This document shows, in pieces, positions 9,494-19,436 of a stretch of 64,000 nt of DNA. Under the pieces are notes generated by a model, which was given only the letters and a program-made list of their open reading frames with translations, was not told the DNA's origin and did not search any database. The position numbers and the translations under genes were made by a program. Source of the stretch: Petaurus breviceps papuanus (taxonomy: Eukaryota; Chordata; Mammalia; Diprotodontia; Petauridae); NCBI GenBank assembly GCA_028583685.1, contig JAMXIF010001194.1, positions 21,557,002 through 21,621,001 of the forward strand, read 5' to 3'. Every line of letters begins with the position of its first letter. Within the stretch, counting starts at the first letter, position 1.

Positions 9494-9525
<32 letters not shown>

Positions 9526-9570
9526 CATGTATAGGAGAGTGTATGTGTATATACATATATATGTGAGTGG
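9487..9570. repeat. (TG)n/(TA)n microsatellite inside HAL1 copy 1
   Basis: 'tatatatgtgtgtgtgtgtg' then TA/TG mixtures. The other three HAL1 copies carry a similar block at the same point after ORF1, so it was probably seeded by the master element. Confidence 0.9.
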
Positions 9571-10451
9571 GTGCATATGTGTGTACATGTATACATAGAC
9601 AAGGGCACAGGATCAATTGAATATGAAAGGATGATATCTAAAAAATACAATTAAGAGGTGAGATAGGAATATATTGGGAAGAGAAAGGGAAAATAGTATA
9701 GGGTAAATTATCTCATATAAAAGAGGCAAGAAAAACTGTTACAACAGAGGGCGAAGAGCAGAAAGGTAAAAGGGAATGGGTCAACCTTACTCTCATTGAA
9801 TTTGGCTTAAAGAGGGAATAACATACACACTCAATTGGGTATCTTACCCTACAGGAAAGTAGGGGGGAAGGGGATAAGAGGAGGGATGATAGAAGGGAGG
9901 GCAGATTGGGAGAGAGGGTAGTTAGAAGCACACACTTTTAAAAAGGGACAGGGTCAAAATAGAAAATAGAATAAGTAGGGGATGGGATAGGATGGAGGGA
10001 AATATAGTCTTTCACAATATAACTATTATGGAAATGTTTTGTATAACTATACATGTACAACCTAAATTGAATTGCTTGTCTTCCTAGCTGGGGGGTTGGG
10101 AGGGAGAGAGAAGGGAAGAAAGGAAAGAATCTGGAAATCAAAGTTTTAAAAACAAATATTAAAAATTATTTTTTACATGCAACTGGGAAATAAGATATAT
10201 AGGCAATGGGGTATAGAAATCCATCTTGCCCTACTAAAAAGTTAGGGGGGGGTATGGGAGAGGATATGAGTGAGAACAGACTTAGGGAAGGAGTATTCAG
10301 TAGGCTGGCTATCTTGGGGTGAGGGTAGGGGAAAGACGGGGAGAAAATTTGTAACTCAAAATCTTGTGGGAATGAATGTTGAAAACTAAAAAAAATAAAT
10401 AAATTGGGAAAAAATGGGACCTTCTCATGAGAGTTTAACAAATAGTTTTTT

Positions 10452-10596
10452 GGGCAACTAGGTGGTGCAATGAATAGAGCACCTGCCCTGGAGTCAGGAG
10501 GACCTGAGTTCAAATCTGGCCTCAGATACTTAATTAGCCATGTGACTTTGGGCAAGTCACTTAACCCCAATTGCCCTGCAAAAAACAAACAAACCC
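10452..10596 (+). mobile_element. tRNA-derived SINE, subfamily A
   Basis: 'gggcaactaggtggtgcaat', 'gagttcaaatctggcctcag', 'gactttgggcaagtcac' and an A-rich tail. A 14-bp duplication (ACAAATAGTTTTTT, 10438-10451 and 10597-10610) bounds it, 12 bp after the HAL1 3' target site. Confidence 0.92.
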
Positions 10597-10834
10597 ACAA
10601 ATAGTTTTTTTTAAACATTCTTTGTTTACAAAGCCCTATCAGGTGCTGAGTATACAAAAATAAAACATAGACCATAAACTATTCAGTTTAATAGGAGGGA
10701 AATATAAATAAATTTAATACAAGATACAATGTGACGTGGGCAAATTTGAGGTAGTCTCCAAAAGTTTGTATATACAGAGAGATATCTTTCAGGAGAGAGG
10801 AGGAGGATCAATCAGTTAATTAATAAACACTTTT

Positions 10835-10968
10835 TTTTTTTGCTTTTTGGAGGGGGAAAGGTAGGGAAATTGGGGTTAAGTGACTTGCCTAAGGTCACAT
10901 GACTAGTTTTGTGTGAAGTGTCTGAGGCTGCATTTGAACTCAGGTCCTCCTGACTCCAGGGCTGGTGC
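10835..10968 (-). mobile_element. tRNA-derived SINE, subfamily A, 5'-truncated
   Basis: Minus strand: 'caccagccctggagtcagga', 'gacttaccttaggcaagtca'-type body and A-rich tail. AATAAACACTTTT duplicates flank it (10822-10834 and 10969-10981). It starts inside the tRNA-like head, so it is 5'-truncated. It split an L2 tail that continues at 10969. Confidence 0.85.
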
Positions 10969-11560
10969 AATAAACACTTTTTAGGCACCTATCGTGGGCC
11001 GGGCTTAATTTTCTGAGGATAAATACAAAGAAGAAAGCAATCTCTACTATCAAGGACCTTATATTCTCATGGGGAGATAGCAAATGTATATATGAGTATA
11101 TGTAGAAAAAAATAGCCCTGAAGTTAGATAGGAAGTAATTATAATGTAGTTAGTCAGTTGGGTGCTATATTGGTTGGAACATTGGGTCTGAAGTCAGGGA
11201 GCTCTGAATTCAAAAACAGACTTAGATACTCACTGACTACACAAACACCCTGGGCAAATCACTTGACCCATGCCTGCCTCAGTTTTCTCAACTAAAAAAT
11301 GGGGGTGATGTACCTGGCTTACAGAGAGATTGTAGGTAGTTAATAAATGCTTGCTTCCTTCCTTCCTACAAAGTAATGAGAGAGGGAGGGCACTGGTGGT
11401 GCTTGAAGCTATGTCTGGAAGGAAGCAAGAGATTCTATGAGGCAGATGTAAAAGGGGAACACAGCTTAGGTATGATCAGGGTAGATCAAGGACTAAGAAA
11501 TGTTTCATGAAGGACTTGACCCTGGGCGACAATCTTCTTTGTCATATCACGGAGATGGAA
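10969..11560 (-). mobile_element. L2 3'-end relic, split by a MIR
   Basis: 10969-11140 has 'ataaacactttttaggcacc' and 'caaggaccttatattctcat', a minus-strand L2 tail. The likely continuation ('gagattctatgaggcagatg') is at 11372-11560. A plus-strand MIR sits between them at about 11150-11371. The tail begins upstream of the truncated SINE (about 10815). Confidence 0.6.
11150..11371 (+). mobile_element. MIR relic
   Basis: 'gggtctgaagtcagggagct', 'ccctgggcaaatcacttgac', 'gcctcagttttctcaactaa' and 'aaaaatgggggtgatg', ending 'taataaatgcttgcttcc'. Full MIR order on plus. Confidence 0.75.
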
Positions 11561-12318
11561 AAGAATCAACCTGACTTAAAAATAAGAGGTCTCAAGAAGA
11601 GAATTCTCCCTGGCTCCTCCCTGAAATAATCACAGAATGGGATTGAATAGCCTCAAGGCAACAAGGACTTTTAGTATAAGGTGGTACTTGGAGCAAATAG
11701 AGGAGTCAGAGTCTGAACACTTTCCCTTTCCAATTTACTTGTCTGGCATGGATCCAGCCCTAGAGCTCTGAGTTCAGCCAAAACCACTACCTTGCTCCAT
11801 GCTACAGCTGCCAAACAGTGGCAGGCAGAGTATCATTACTGTAATAGGTTGCAATGATGCTAAACATGAAAAGATTGCTTTCCGGTAAAACTGCTGACAT
11901 GTGGGACTATCTTGGGAAAGAAAATGTGAGAGAGAGAAGTCTCACAGATCTATAGTATGGGTGATGGTTCAGACTTTAATCAATTTTCAATCCTTGAAAC
12001 TAAAATACTCTTGATTTATGGAATTCCACAAGTCACTTCTTTTTTATGTCATCCATGAAGAGAACTAGTTTTCCTAAGACTCCTTCTTGAGCAGAGCAGG
12101 TTTACTCCCCTGGATGCAAAGGAAGCCCACTATATTTACCTGCTTGTTTAAGAAATACTCATCCTATTATTTACATAGCTAGTCAAAATCTGGACTGTGC
12201 CAATACCGCTTTTTATGGTATGGAGGTGACCTTGGGTTTTCCAGGGCAATGTCAACAGAGTTCAGGCTTTGGTAGTTTCCACCAAGTGGGAAAGGCTTAA
12301 AGTGTGAGCTCAGGTATA
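11561..12318. other. No gene; apparently single-copy DNA
   Basis: About 750 bp with no recognisable repeat and no ORF carrying a domain. Confidence 0.5.
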
Positions 12319-12320
12319 TA

Positions 12321-12652
12321 CAATTATCCCTTCCACATCATGGGGGTTAGGGCACAACACCTACATTATCTGGAAAATTGGTGTAAAATTTTTTAACCTT
12401 CCCTTCATACCTGAAGTCTGATTTTTTTCTTTTTCTTTTACGGAGTATTTACAGTACCTTACTATAAAATTTGGCTTAAGTATTTGGTCATAGGCTATAT
12501 GTAGGTCAATGTTAAGTAAAAATAATTTTTTCTGTGTCATCTGTTGACCTTTACATGTCATCTGTGGCTTCTGCAAAACTCTTCTAAAATTCCCATTTAA
12601 TTTCTTATGCCAATCCACCATATACTGAAACTGCGATGGGGAAAGTCACAAT
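12321..12652 (-). mobile_element. Tc/mariner-type MITE (Tigger/MER2-like), copy 1
   Basis: It begins right after a TA with CAATTATCCCTTCCACATCA. Inner parts ('cagatgacacagaaaa' and 'gcagaagccacagatgacat' on the minus strand) match 28101-28414 in reverse orientation. The far end is diverged, so the limit near 12652 is approximate. No transposase is encoded. Class is inferred from the TA flank and the Tigger-like terminus. Confidence 0.6.
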
Positions 12653-12689
12653 GTGGAAGGAATGACATTACTATATACCTATTGTACAG

Positions 12690-12810
12690 TGACCAGAAGA
12701 ATGCAAGCCCCTTGAGGACAAGAACTGTTTTTGCTTTGTTTGTTTTCTCTATATCCCCAGTGCCAAGTACACTGCCTTGTACATATTTAACAAATGTCTG
12801 TGAATTGATT
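12690..12810 (+). mobile_element. L2 LINE 3' end
   Basis: 'gcaagccccttgaggacaag', 'tatccccagtgccaagtaca', 'acatatttaacaaatgtctg'. L2 tail on plus. Confidence 0.75.
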
Positions 12811-12924
12811 TGAGCAACCTAGCAAATTTCAGAGAGATTCATCGTCAAAAGGATGAATGGACAGTGATTAATTGTTTTTGGCGAAAACAGTACAGACAGG
12901 CATGTGCACACACACTCACACTGA

Positions 12925-13135
12925 GATATAGAGCCACTATGAGCTATATGGGAGCTGGAACTGGAAGGGATCTCAGAGGATATCTAATGTGACCACCTCA
13001 TTTAACACATGAGGGAGCTGAGGCTCAAGGACAATGAAAGGCACTCCCATCGTCCCCCAGTGAGTAAGCATCAGAAGGAAGATTTGAAGCCCAGTGCTCG
13101 TTCCATTATACTGCACTGCCTCCGTGTGGAGAGAA
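12925..13135 (-). mobile_element. MIR-type SINE relic
   Basis: 'ggaactggaagggatctcag', 'catgagggagctgaggctca', 'gaaggaagatttgaagccca' and 'cattatactgcactgcc' follow the reverse-complement MIR order. Confidence 0.7.
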
Positions 13136-14269
13136 TATGCCCCCTGAATCAAAGGAATCAGAGGATCCTTAAAGGATCCCTAGAGGCTACTTAAAAGGAT
13201 CCCTAAGGAATCAGAGATCCTTCAAGTATTAGGGCATGTGATGTGCACAGCCGTGCCTACACAAACACATTTGATTTCCATGATTTTCATGGAAAGCACA
13301 AGTTGTTCAAGTTTATTAAAGGGCCAGAGGAAATACTGTCTTGATTTCTTTTAAATCCATTTGATCATTTCCCACATGTGGGTTTCATGGAGAAGGCTGT
13401 TCACTTGTCTCCACAGACTGTGCAGGGCTCAATCAATTATTTAAACAAGTAATTTGAATTGGGAGTTTAGAAGCCCTTGATGAAGAGGCATTATGTAAGT
13501 GCGCAGAATTATTGTTCTTCATCTTTAGCTACGAGCTAAATAAATATAAGTTGAACCAATTAACGATGATGGAATTTTTTACTGTAATTTTTTCTCACTT
13601 ATAAGATATGCCAGTCAGTGTCCTGGCCCACTTTCTGACAAATTCTTTTTCTATACCAATTGATTTTATTCTACAGATTACTTTTATATTGAATTCTTTC
13701 AAATCATAGTGCAAAAAATCACACACTTTAACTAGACAGGCAAACACACTGATTAATGAAGATACACCCCATGCTTTCTGCCACTGTCAGAATCTAGACT
13801 GTTAATTAGTATAATAATGGAGGGGGAAACAATCAGAAAAACATAAAATAGAATGAGTATAATAATTTCGTTACAGTTGAAACTGATGAAGAAATAGTTT
13901 TAACAAATGAATGGATGGAGAGGTAAATGAATGACATGGTCTTTTATGTCTCTCTCTCTCTTTCTCTTTCTCTCTCTCTTTCTCTTCTTGTGTAAACACA
14001 AAAATATGTAGGAGTTTTCCTATGCTTGTTATTCAGGTATAACTCAACTTTGTGCCAAGGTAAAATGGCCTTGTTAAGAACTATAAAATCAAGCATAGAG
14101 AGATTCATGGAAAGGTGGTTATGAAATACTTAGAAATAACCACATGGCTGTGAATGCAATCTGAGTTGCAGATTCAATTAAACAAAAAAATCATTCCAAC
14201 CTTTGTTGAATATGTGCTACAAGGCTGTGTGCTGTACTAGGCTCTGAGAGAGATAAGGCTATGAAATAT
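13136..14269. other. No gene; repeat-free island, candidate conserved noncoding DNA
   Basis: About 750 bp (13,210-13,940) free of repeats I can name. It is AT-rich and dotted with TAATT/ATTA-type homeodomain cores ('caatcaattatttaaacaag', 'aaccaattaacgatgatgg'). Around it: a local repeat of 'aggatcc(c)t' at 13165-13215, and a (TC)n tract at 13949-13991. No ORF. Confidence 0.45.
13949..13991. repeat. (TC)n simple repeat
   Basis: TC/TTTC polypyrimidine run interrupted by single T additions. Confidence 0.9.
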
Positions 14270-14430
14270 AACACAGACATATCATGAAATATTGCTTCAG
14301 TAAATGAAATCATGAATATAAGTAATTTAGAGAAGCATGGGACAAATTAACACAAACTGATGCAAACTAAAGTAGAATAAGGACAACAATATGCTGAATG
14401 GGAAAAAAAGTAATACAAAAATAAAATATG
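14270..14430 (+). mobile_element. L1 ORF2 3'-end scrap
   Basis: 'agagaagcatgggacaaatt', 'gatgcaaactaaagtagaat' and 'aaggacaacaatatgctga' resemble the last part of marsupial L1 ORF2 (an H-G-x-N, D-A-N-x-S-R-x-R-T-x-I-Y pattern). Diverged. Confidence 0.45.
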
Positions 14431-14654
14431 ATGGGACTTTTTTAACGAAAATATAGTTCCTGCTATTAGCTTAATAAAACCATCCAAATTAAATCAAAAT
14501 ATATGTTGACATATACTTTAAAATGAAAATGTGGGGAATAAGTATAGTCAGTGTAAATCAATTGCTGTAACAAGAAGGCCAAAAGAGTCCTTAGTTGGCA
14601 AACACTTGGGGATATTTCCCAACCAGGGAGAGATGGCAGCTAATGGCAAACAGT

Positions 14655-15030
14655 AATTTAAAAATATGGTTCATACCAACATTCTATCAGTGTTACTCTA
14701 TGTTTGTGAATCATGGAACACAGCCACCTCTAAAGAGTTGAAAATTAACATCACACGGAGGACAAAAAAGAGATGCATGGTGTGTGTAAGCAGGCTGGTA
14801 AATCAGGAAAACGTATGATAGAAAGAGAAAGCGGTGCGGTCATGTGGCAAAAGTGAGGGACGATGTGAGCTGAGTGAACTGGCCCGGGCTCCACTAATAA
14901 CCTCCAGATGTCAAGAGAAAGCAAGGAAGGCCTCTAGTACTGTGGGTAGACTCCCACTTGGGAATTTATATGAAGTCCTGGACAAGATGTGCGCAGCAGG
15001 GACAGACATGAATGGATTGTAATCTACAAT
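14655..15030 (+). mobile_element. RTE (BovB-like) LINE ORF2 3'-end relic
   Basis: Translating plus gives SVLLYVCESWNTAT, then a basic stretch, RKRCGHVAK, and KQGRP...LWVDSHLG. This is the post-RT pattern of RTE-clade LINEs (Y-x-C-E-S-W, then R-W-x-G-H-V, then G-R-P-x-x-R-W). It contains stops and ends near ATGAATGGATTG. Confidence 0.65.
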
Positions 15031-15074
15031 GTTAAAAGTACACCCAAATCAATGAAAGCTATGATGGTAATAAT

Positions 15075-15330
15075 AGCAGTTAGCATTTGCACATAGTTTT
15101 AAAATTTGCATAGCACTTTACAGCGATTTTCTCATTTTATCCTCATAGTCATCCAGGGAGGTAAATAATGCTATTATACCCATTTTACAGATTTGGAACC
15201 TGAGGCAAACAAGTTAAGTGACTCTCCCATAGCCATATATCTAGTAAGTATCTGAGATTAGATTTTAATTTAATTTAATTTCGACTCCAGGTCTAGCACT
15301 CTGTCTGCTGTACTACCTAAATGCCACTTG
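15075..15330 (-). mobile_element. MIR/Ther-1 relic
   Basis: 'cagcgattttctcattttat', 'acccattttacagatttgga', 'aacaagttaagtgactctcc' and 'gactccaggtctagcactct' give the reverse-complement MIR order. Confidence 0.78.
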
Positions 15331-15498
15331 ATCCATGTGAGTATTTGAATGTTAGGTATTTCTCTGTCCTCAAGAATAAATTGTTTCAATTTTTTAACTA
15401 CTATTTGTTTTACTGAGAGAAAATGAGTGAAATATAGAATCCTAAAGTTGGAAGGAACCTTAAGTTCCTTTTATTTTATTTATATATATGCATATATA

Positions 15499-15516
15499 TA
15501 GATTGATAGATAGATG

Positions 15517-15579
<63 letters not shown>

Positions 15580-15580
15580 T
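15499..15580. repeat. (GATA)n tetranucleotide microsatellite
   Basis: About 18 nearly uninterrupted GATA units, preceded by GATTGATAGATAGATG variants. Such long pure arrays are usually length-polymorphic. Confidence 0.95.
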
Positions 15581-15616
15581 TATACCTGAAGTATAAATCT
15601 ACAATAGCCTTTTCTT

Positions 15617-15791
15617 TTCTGTTTTTTGTTTTTTTTTTCTTTTGGAGGAGGGAAGGCAGGGCAATTGGGGTTAAGCGACTTACCCAAGGTCACACAGCTA
15701 GTAAGTGTTAAGTGTCTGAGGTCATATTTGAACACAGGTCCTCCTGAATTCAGGGATGGTGCTCTCTTCACTGTGCCACCTAGCCACCCTG
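15617..15791 (-). mobile_element. tRNA-derived SINE, subfamily A
   Basis: Minus strand head GGGTGGCTAGGTGGCACAGT, 'ctgaattcaggaggacctgt', 'gtgaccttgggtaagtcgct' and A-rich tail. Duplications ACAATAGCCTTTTCTT and ACAATATCCTTTTCTT (15601-15616, 15792-15807) differ by one base. Confidence 0.9.
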
Positions 15792-15891
15792 ACAATATCC
15801 TTTTCTTGAAAAAAAAATTATTGAGAACTTTTTTTATATCACCCCATTTTCCAATATATTTTCCTTTACCTTAGAGAATCATCCTTTATAA

Positions 15892-16127
15892 GAGTGGTTC
15901 CCAAAGTGTGGTTTGGAGACCCTCAGAGAGTACCTGAAACCCTTTCAGGGGAACCACAAAGTTGAAATTACTTTCATAATAATACTAAGATGTTTTAATT
16001 TCTTTACAGTAAATATTAATAGGTATATATCAAAGGAATAAAAACTTTTGGTTGGGGGGACTGAGAAGGGGATCCTCAATACTTTTTTTAAAATGTAAAA
16101 AAGAGACCAAAAAGTTTTGAATTGCTG
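15892..16127. mobile_element. hAT-type MITE (Charlie-like)
   Basis: Left end 'gagtggttcccaaagtgtgg' and right end 'caaaaagttttgaattgctg' are imperfect inverted termini of the CAGTGGTTCTCAAA type. The inside 'cccttcagggg'/'cataataatactaagatg' motif is known from mammalian hAT MITEs. Flanks CTTTATAA and TCTAATAA are compatible with a decayed 8-bp duplication. Confidence 0.7.
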
Positions 16128-16194
16128 TCTAATAACAATTCTTTTTTTTAAATATATTTTTAAAAACTAATTCAAGAAAACTAACAAATACAAT

Positions 16195-16445
16195 GTTCTC
16201 CTTAACACATATTCATCTAGCATCCACTTAAAGACCTTTGGCAAAAGGGACCTCCCTAGCTCCATTCATTTTTGGACAGCTCTAACCATTGGAAAACTTT
16301 TGATCATATTGAGTTGAAATCCATCCGTCTGTGACCCAGTGGTCCAATTTCTGCCCTCTAGAGCCAACCAAGAGAATTCTAAACCTTCTTCTATATAGTA
16401 ACCCTTAAAATATTTAAAGGCAACAATTGTGTCTTTTGTTGCTTC
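16195..16445 (-). mobile_element. L3/CR1-type LINE relic
   Basis: 'tttttggacagctctaacca', 'ttggaaaacttttgatcata', 'tctgccctctagagccaacc' and 'acccttaaaatatttaaagg' match the reverse-complement L3/CR1 3' region. Confidence 0.7.
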
Positions 16446-16467
16446 AACTCATAAGAACTGCACTAAC

Positions 16468-16960
16468 AGGTCACATTTACATTGCTCTTTAAGGCTTTGA
16501 AAATACTCTTTATGGGGCGGCCAGGTAGCACAGCGAGTAAGAGCACCGGCCCCAGTGTCAGGATGACCTGGAGATCGAATCCCAGGCTCAGACACTTAGC
16601 ACCCACCCAGAAACACCTGGCCGTGTAACCTTGAGCAAGTTACTTAACCCCAATTGCTTAGGGGTGGCCAGGTGGCTCAGCGAGTAAGAGCACTGGCTCC
16701 CGTGTCAGGATGACCTGGAGATCGAATCCCGGGCTCTGACACTCAGCACCACACCCAGAAACACCTGGCCATGTAACCTTGAGCAAGTTACTTAGCCCCG
16801 ATTGCTTAAAAAAAAAAATACTCTTTATGTTATTATCCCACTTGCTCATCATAGCAGTCTTGGGAGATGGCTGATATTTGTCAGTCCCATCTTAAAGGGG
16901 AGAAAATTGAGGCTCAAAGGCCAAGTGTTCCTTACTGCAAGTCTGGCACTATATTCTTTC
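16468..16960 (-). mobile_element. MIR relic split by the dimeric SINE
   Basis: 'tcacatttacattgctcttt' (to 16514) continues after the SINE with 'gttattatcccacttgctca', 'ttgggagatggc', 'ggggagaaaattgaggctca'. Minus-strand MIR interrupted at 16515-16814. Confidence 0.65.
16515..16814 (+). mobile_element. Dimeric tRNA-derived SINE, subfamily B (two head-to-tail monomers, one TSD pair)
   Basis: Monomer 1 (16515-16660) starts GGGCGGCCAGGTAGCACAGC and ends CAATTGCTTA. Monomer 2 (16661-16814) starts at once with GGGGTGGCCAGGTGGCTCAG and ends in a pure A tail. Each has an A-box-like 'agcgagtaagagcac' and a B-box-like 'gatcgaatccc'. A single perfect 15-bp duplication (AAAATACTCTTTATG, 16500-16514 and 16815-16829) flanks the pair, and no duplication or A tail separates the monomers. 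The pair therefore inserted as one unit. The monomers differ at about 10 positions. Confidence 0.88.
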
Positions 16961-17054
16961 CACCATAGGATCTCTCATGAGTCTCATATCGCAAGGTTTT
17001 GTGTCTTCTGACTATCCTAGTTACCTTTCTCTGCACACTCTACATCTTTTCAAC

Positions 17055-17405
17055 ATGTCTTTCAATTAATTTGTGCCAGGTGTTAGGCACTGGATGTAAA
17101 AAGGAAAAAAAAAAAAACTTTCCCTCAAGGAGTTTACTTCTATTGGGGGAAACATATGTACATATTTACATATAAAATATATTCTAAATAAATTAATAAA
17201 TACAAGATAATTTGGGGAGAAGAAGGCACTAGCTTCTAGGGGAGAGGGATCAGAAAAGGGCTTGTGTGGTTCTTGAAACAAGCTTTCAGGGTAATTAGGA
17301 ATGATAAGAGAGGAAAGGAGAGAGGGAGTTCCAGGCATGGACAACAGCTGGTGCAAAAGCAAGGAGACTGGAGATGGAATGTCATGTGTATAGAACAGCA
17401 AAGGA
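17055..17405 (-). mobile_element. L2 LINE 3' region
   Basis: 'gtgccaggtgttaggcactg', 'ccctcaaggagtttacttct', 'gagggagttccaggcatgg' and 'agactggagatggaatgtc' are conserved reverse-complement L2 blocks in the right order. The whole 350 bp is one copy. Confidence 0.8.
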
Positions 17406-18004
17406 CATCAACGTATCTTCTAAAATACCACGCTCAGAAATGAACACAAAATCCAAATGTCAAAAGACAGAAGGACTAGCACCTCCGCCATGATAATGGA
17501 CATTTATTCCGATCTGCTAGGTCTATCCCAAGGTGGGGTAGGGGTGTCAGTGGGCTTCTCTCCTATTATTTTTCCTTACTTAAGGAGAAAATGAACCCAA
17601 GGGTCCAAGTTATTCGAATCCATCATTCTGACATCTGATTAGGGCATATGAATTTTTGAACTCAAAGTTATTGCTTCCCTCCATATGCTACACAGTGTTC
17701 TCATTAACAGAAAATGCTTTCAAGCTTATGGTGTGAAATCATTAACCTCTTTCATAAGAAGTGTATTGGACTTTCCATAGTTATCCCCCCAATAGCCACA
17801 AAGATACAAAGGTTATTTATTCTTATACTTTCTTCCTCTCCCTTAATGTCTTTCCTCCCTATGACCCATCAAGTGCACTCCATAAGAAAATGGAAGAGGA
17901 GGTTTTGTATTTCCTCCCCTCTTAATAACCACAACATAATTAGGCAAGTTCTTAAGAAACCTAAAACGTGCTTTCTTTGCAGGACTCTGAAGGGGAAGGG
18001 AAGG
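17406..18004. other. No gene; apparently single-copy DNA
   Basis: No repeat named and no domain in the ORF at 17714-18025. Confidence 0.5.
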
Positions 18005-18260
18005 AAGGGAATAAGCATTTATTAAATGCCTATTATGTATTAGAAACTGTGCTAAGTATTTTACAAATATCTCATTTGATTCTCAAAACAACCCTGGGAT
18101 GGAGGTACTATTATGATCCACATTTTATAATTAAGGAAACTGAGGTGGACAAAGGTTAGTTAAGTGACTTGTCCAGGGTCACGCTGCCAGTCAGATTCTG
18201 AGGCCAGGTCTGAATTCAAGTCTTCTTGATTTCAGGCTCAGGACTCTCTCCACTGTAGCA
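18005..18260 (-). mobile_element. MIR/Ther-1 relic
   Basis: 'aaatgcctattatgtattag', 'tctcatttgattctcaaaac', 'aaccctgggatggaggtact', 'aggaaactgaggtggacaaa' and 'taagtgacttgtccagggtc'. Near-complete minus-strand copy. Confidence 0.85.
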
Positions 18261-18959
18261 GAAAGGGGCAGGAAGGATAGTCCCACTAGGGAAAGTATGG
18301 GCACAGGTCTGAAGATGGGAATGCAGACAGTTTTGGGTAGAGTTTTGGACTAATATTGCCAGAGGGTAAAGTTTCTGGAAAGGAAAAGAGTGAAGCAAAG
18401 CTAGAAGAAGAGATTGGGGTTATATTATGGAGGATCCAACATCTGTTTGCTTAAAATGAAACCCTTGGAATAAGTGCTCCTTAAAAAGCACCAAAGATCA
18501 AGAAAGTATTTACATTCAGTGCCCCACAACAGTGATTAGCAGACAGCAAACAGGATGCTCTTCCCAGCATTGCATGTACAGCGTATGTGATATATTCTGT
18601 TCCCAGAATTACATGTATCACTGATTCTGAATCATCAAAGGAATATTCATGAGCATTCATTAGACTGACTTAAAGAGGCTTCAATGAAAGGGAACGAAAA
18701 CATTTTAGAAAGGGTTTTGTTCTGTTCTGGATTTTTTTTTATCAAGAAGCATGAAAACATAAAAGGTTTGTCTTGTCTGACCTTCAGCTACCTAAAAAAT
18801 TAAATGAACCAGAACCCTGATCCTTAGACATTTTTACTAAGCCAGCTTTGTAGCTGATAGGTATTGGTGATTGGGACACTTAGCAAATGTGGCAGGAAAG
18901 AAGATACTTAAGGGATGGGGCGAGGTAGAAGAGGAGGGAGGATGTGATCCATAATAGGT
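18261..18959. other. No gene; second repeat-free island
   Basis: 18,430-18,870 has no repeat I can name and contains POU/octamer-like AT motifs ('gaatattcatgagcattcat', 'aaaattaaatgaaccagaac'). The first 170 bp resemble diverged L2 DNA. No coding signal. Confidence 0.4.
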
Positions 18960-19190
18960 AACAGTAATGACTGTTATTTGTGTAGTATTTTAAGATTTGC
19001 AAACCACTTTACATATATCATCCCAACTGGTTCTCACAACAAGCCTGAAGTCAATGCTATTAGCCCCATCTTGTATATGCTGAGGCAAAGGTTCAGGAAA
19101 TTGAGTCATACAGTAAATATCTGAAGCAGGATTTGAATTTAGATCTTCCTGATTCCAAGTCTGGCACCCTATGAAACTATGGCACCATCA
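18960..19190 (-). mobile_element. MIR/Ther-1 relic
   Basis: 'ttgtgtagtattttaagatt', 'gcaaaccactttacatatat', 'ttctcacaacaagcctgaag', 'aagcaggatttgaatttaga'. Reverse-complement MIR order. Confidence 0.75.
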
Positions 19191-19436
19191 CATGCTCTCA
19201 AGCAAGAGAGTCTATCAATGCAAACAAATCCAGATGGTTGAGTCATTCAACTAGTAGAAAGGAAGGTGGATATGTGGGTGCATGTGGGAAAGATTCAATG
19301 TTAATGAGATTGCTTTATGTGGCCTTTGGCATTATTAGTCTACCAGCCACTCCCTGCTCTGTGCTTAGCTGGTTCTATGTCACTAGGGACCTGGACAATC
19401 TGGTTACTACGACTACTGCTTGGTCAGCTGGTTGGT

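Larger units (their letters stand above)
7385..10409 (+). mobile_element. HAL1 (half-L1) element, copy 1, full length with a nested SINE
   Basis: Bounded by a perfect 16-bp duplication (AAAAATGGGACCTTCT, 7369-7384 and 10410-10425). It opens with GGAGGCGGAGCCAAGATGG, the 5' start typical of mammalian L1s. A 5' UTR of about 750 bp follows, then an ORF1 relic at 8140-9436. The sequence then goes directly into a (TA/TG)n block at 9487-9570, a G-rich 3' UTR and an AATAAA-containing tail. The 3.8-kb ORF2 of a normal L1 is absent, and there is no junction scar compared with the other three copies. A subfamily B SINE sits in ORF1 at 9130-9281. Without it and its duplicated target the element is about 2.86 kb. 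HAL1 elements are a known L1-derived group. The exact subfamily is not assigned. Confidence 0.9.

Noticed and set aside
10166-10675. 169-aa minus-strand ORF, second longest in the window
   Set aside because: It runs across the HAL1 3' UTR, its target duplication and an adjacent SINE in antisense. It is a composite of noncoding repeat DNA.
15499-15580. Regularly spaced repeats as a CRISPR-like array
   Set aside because: They are pure tetranucleotide microsatellites without spacers, in a eukaryotic context.
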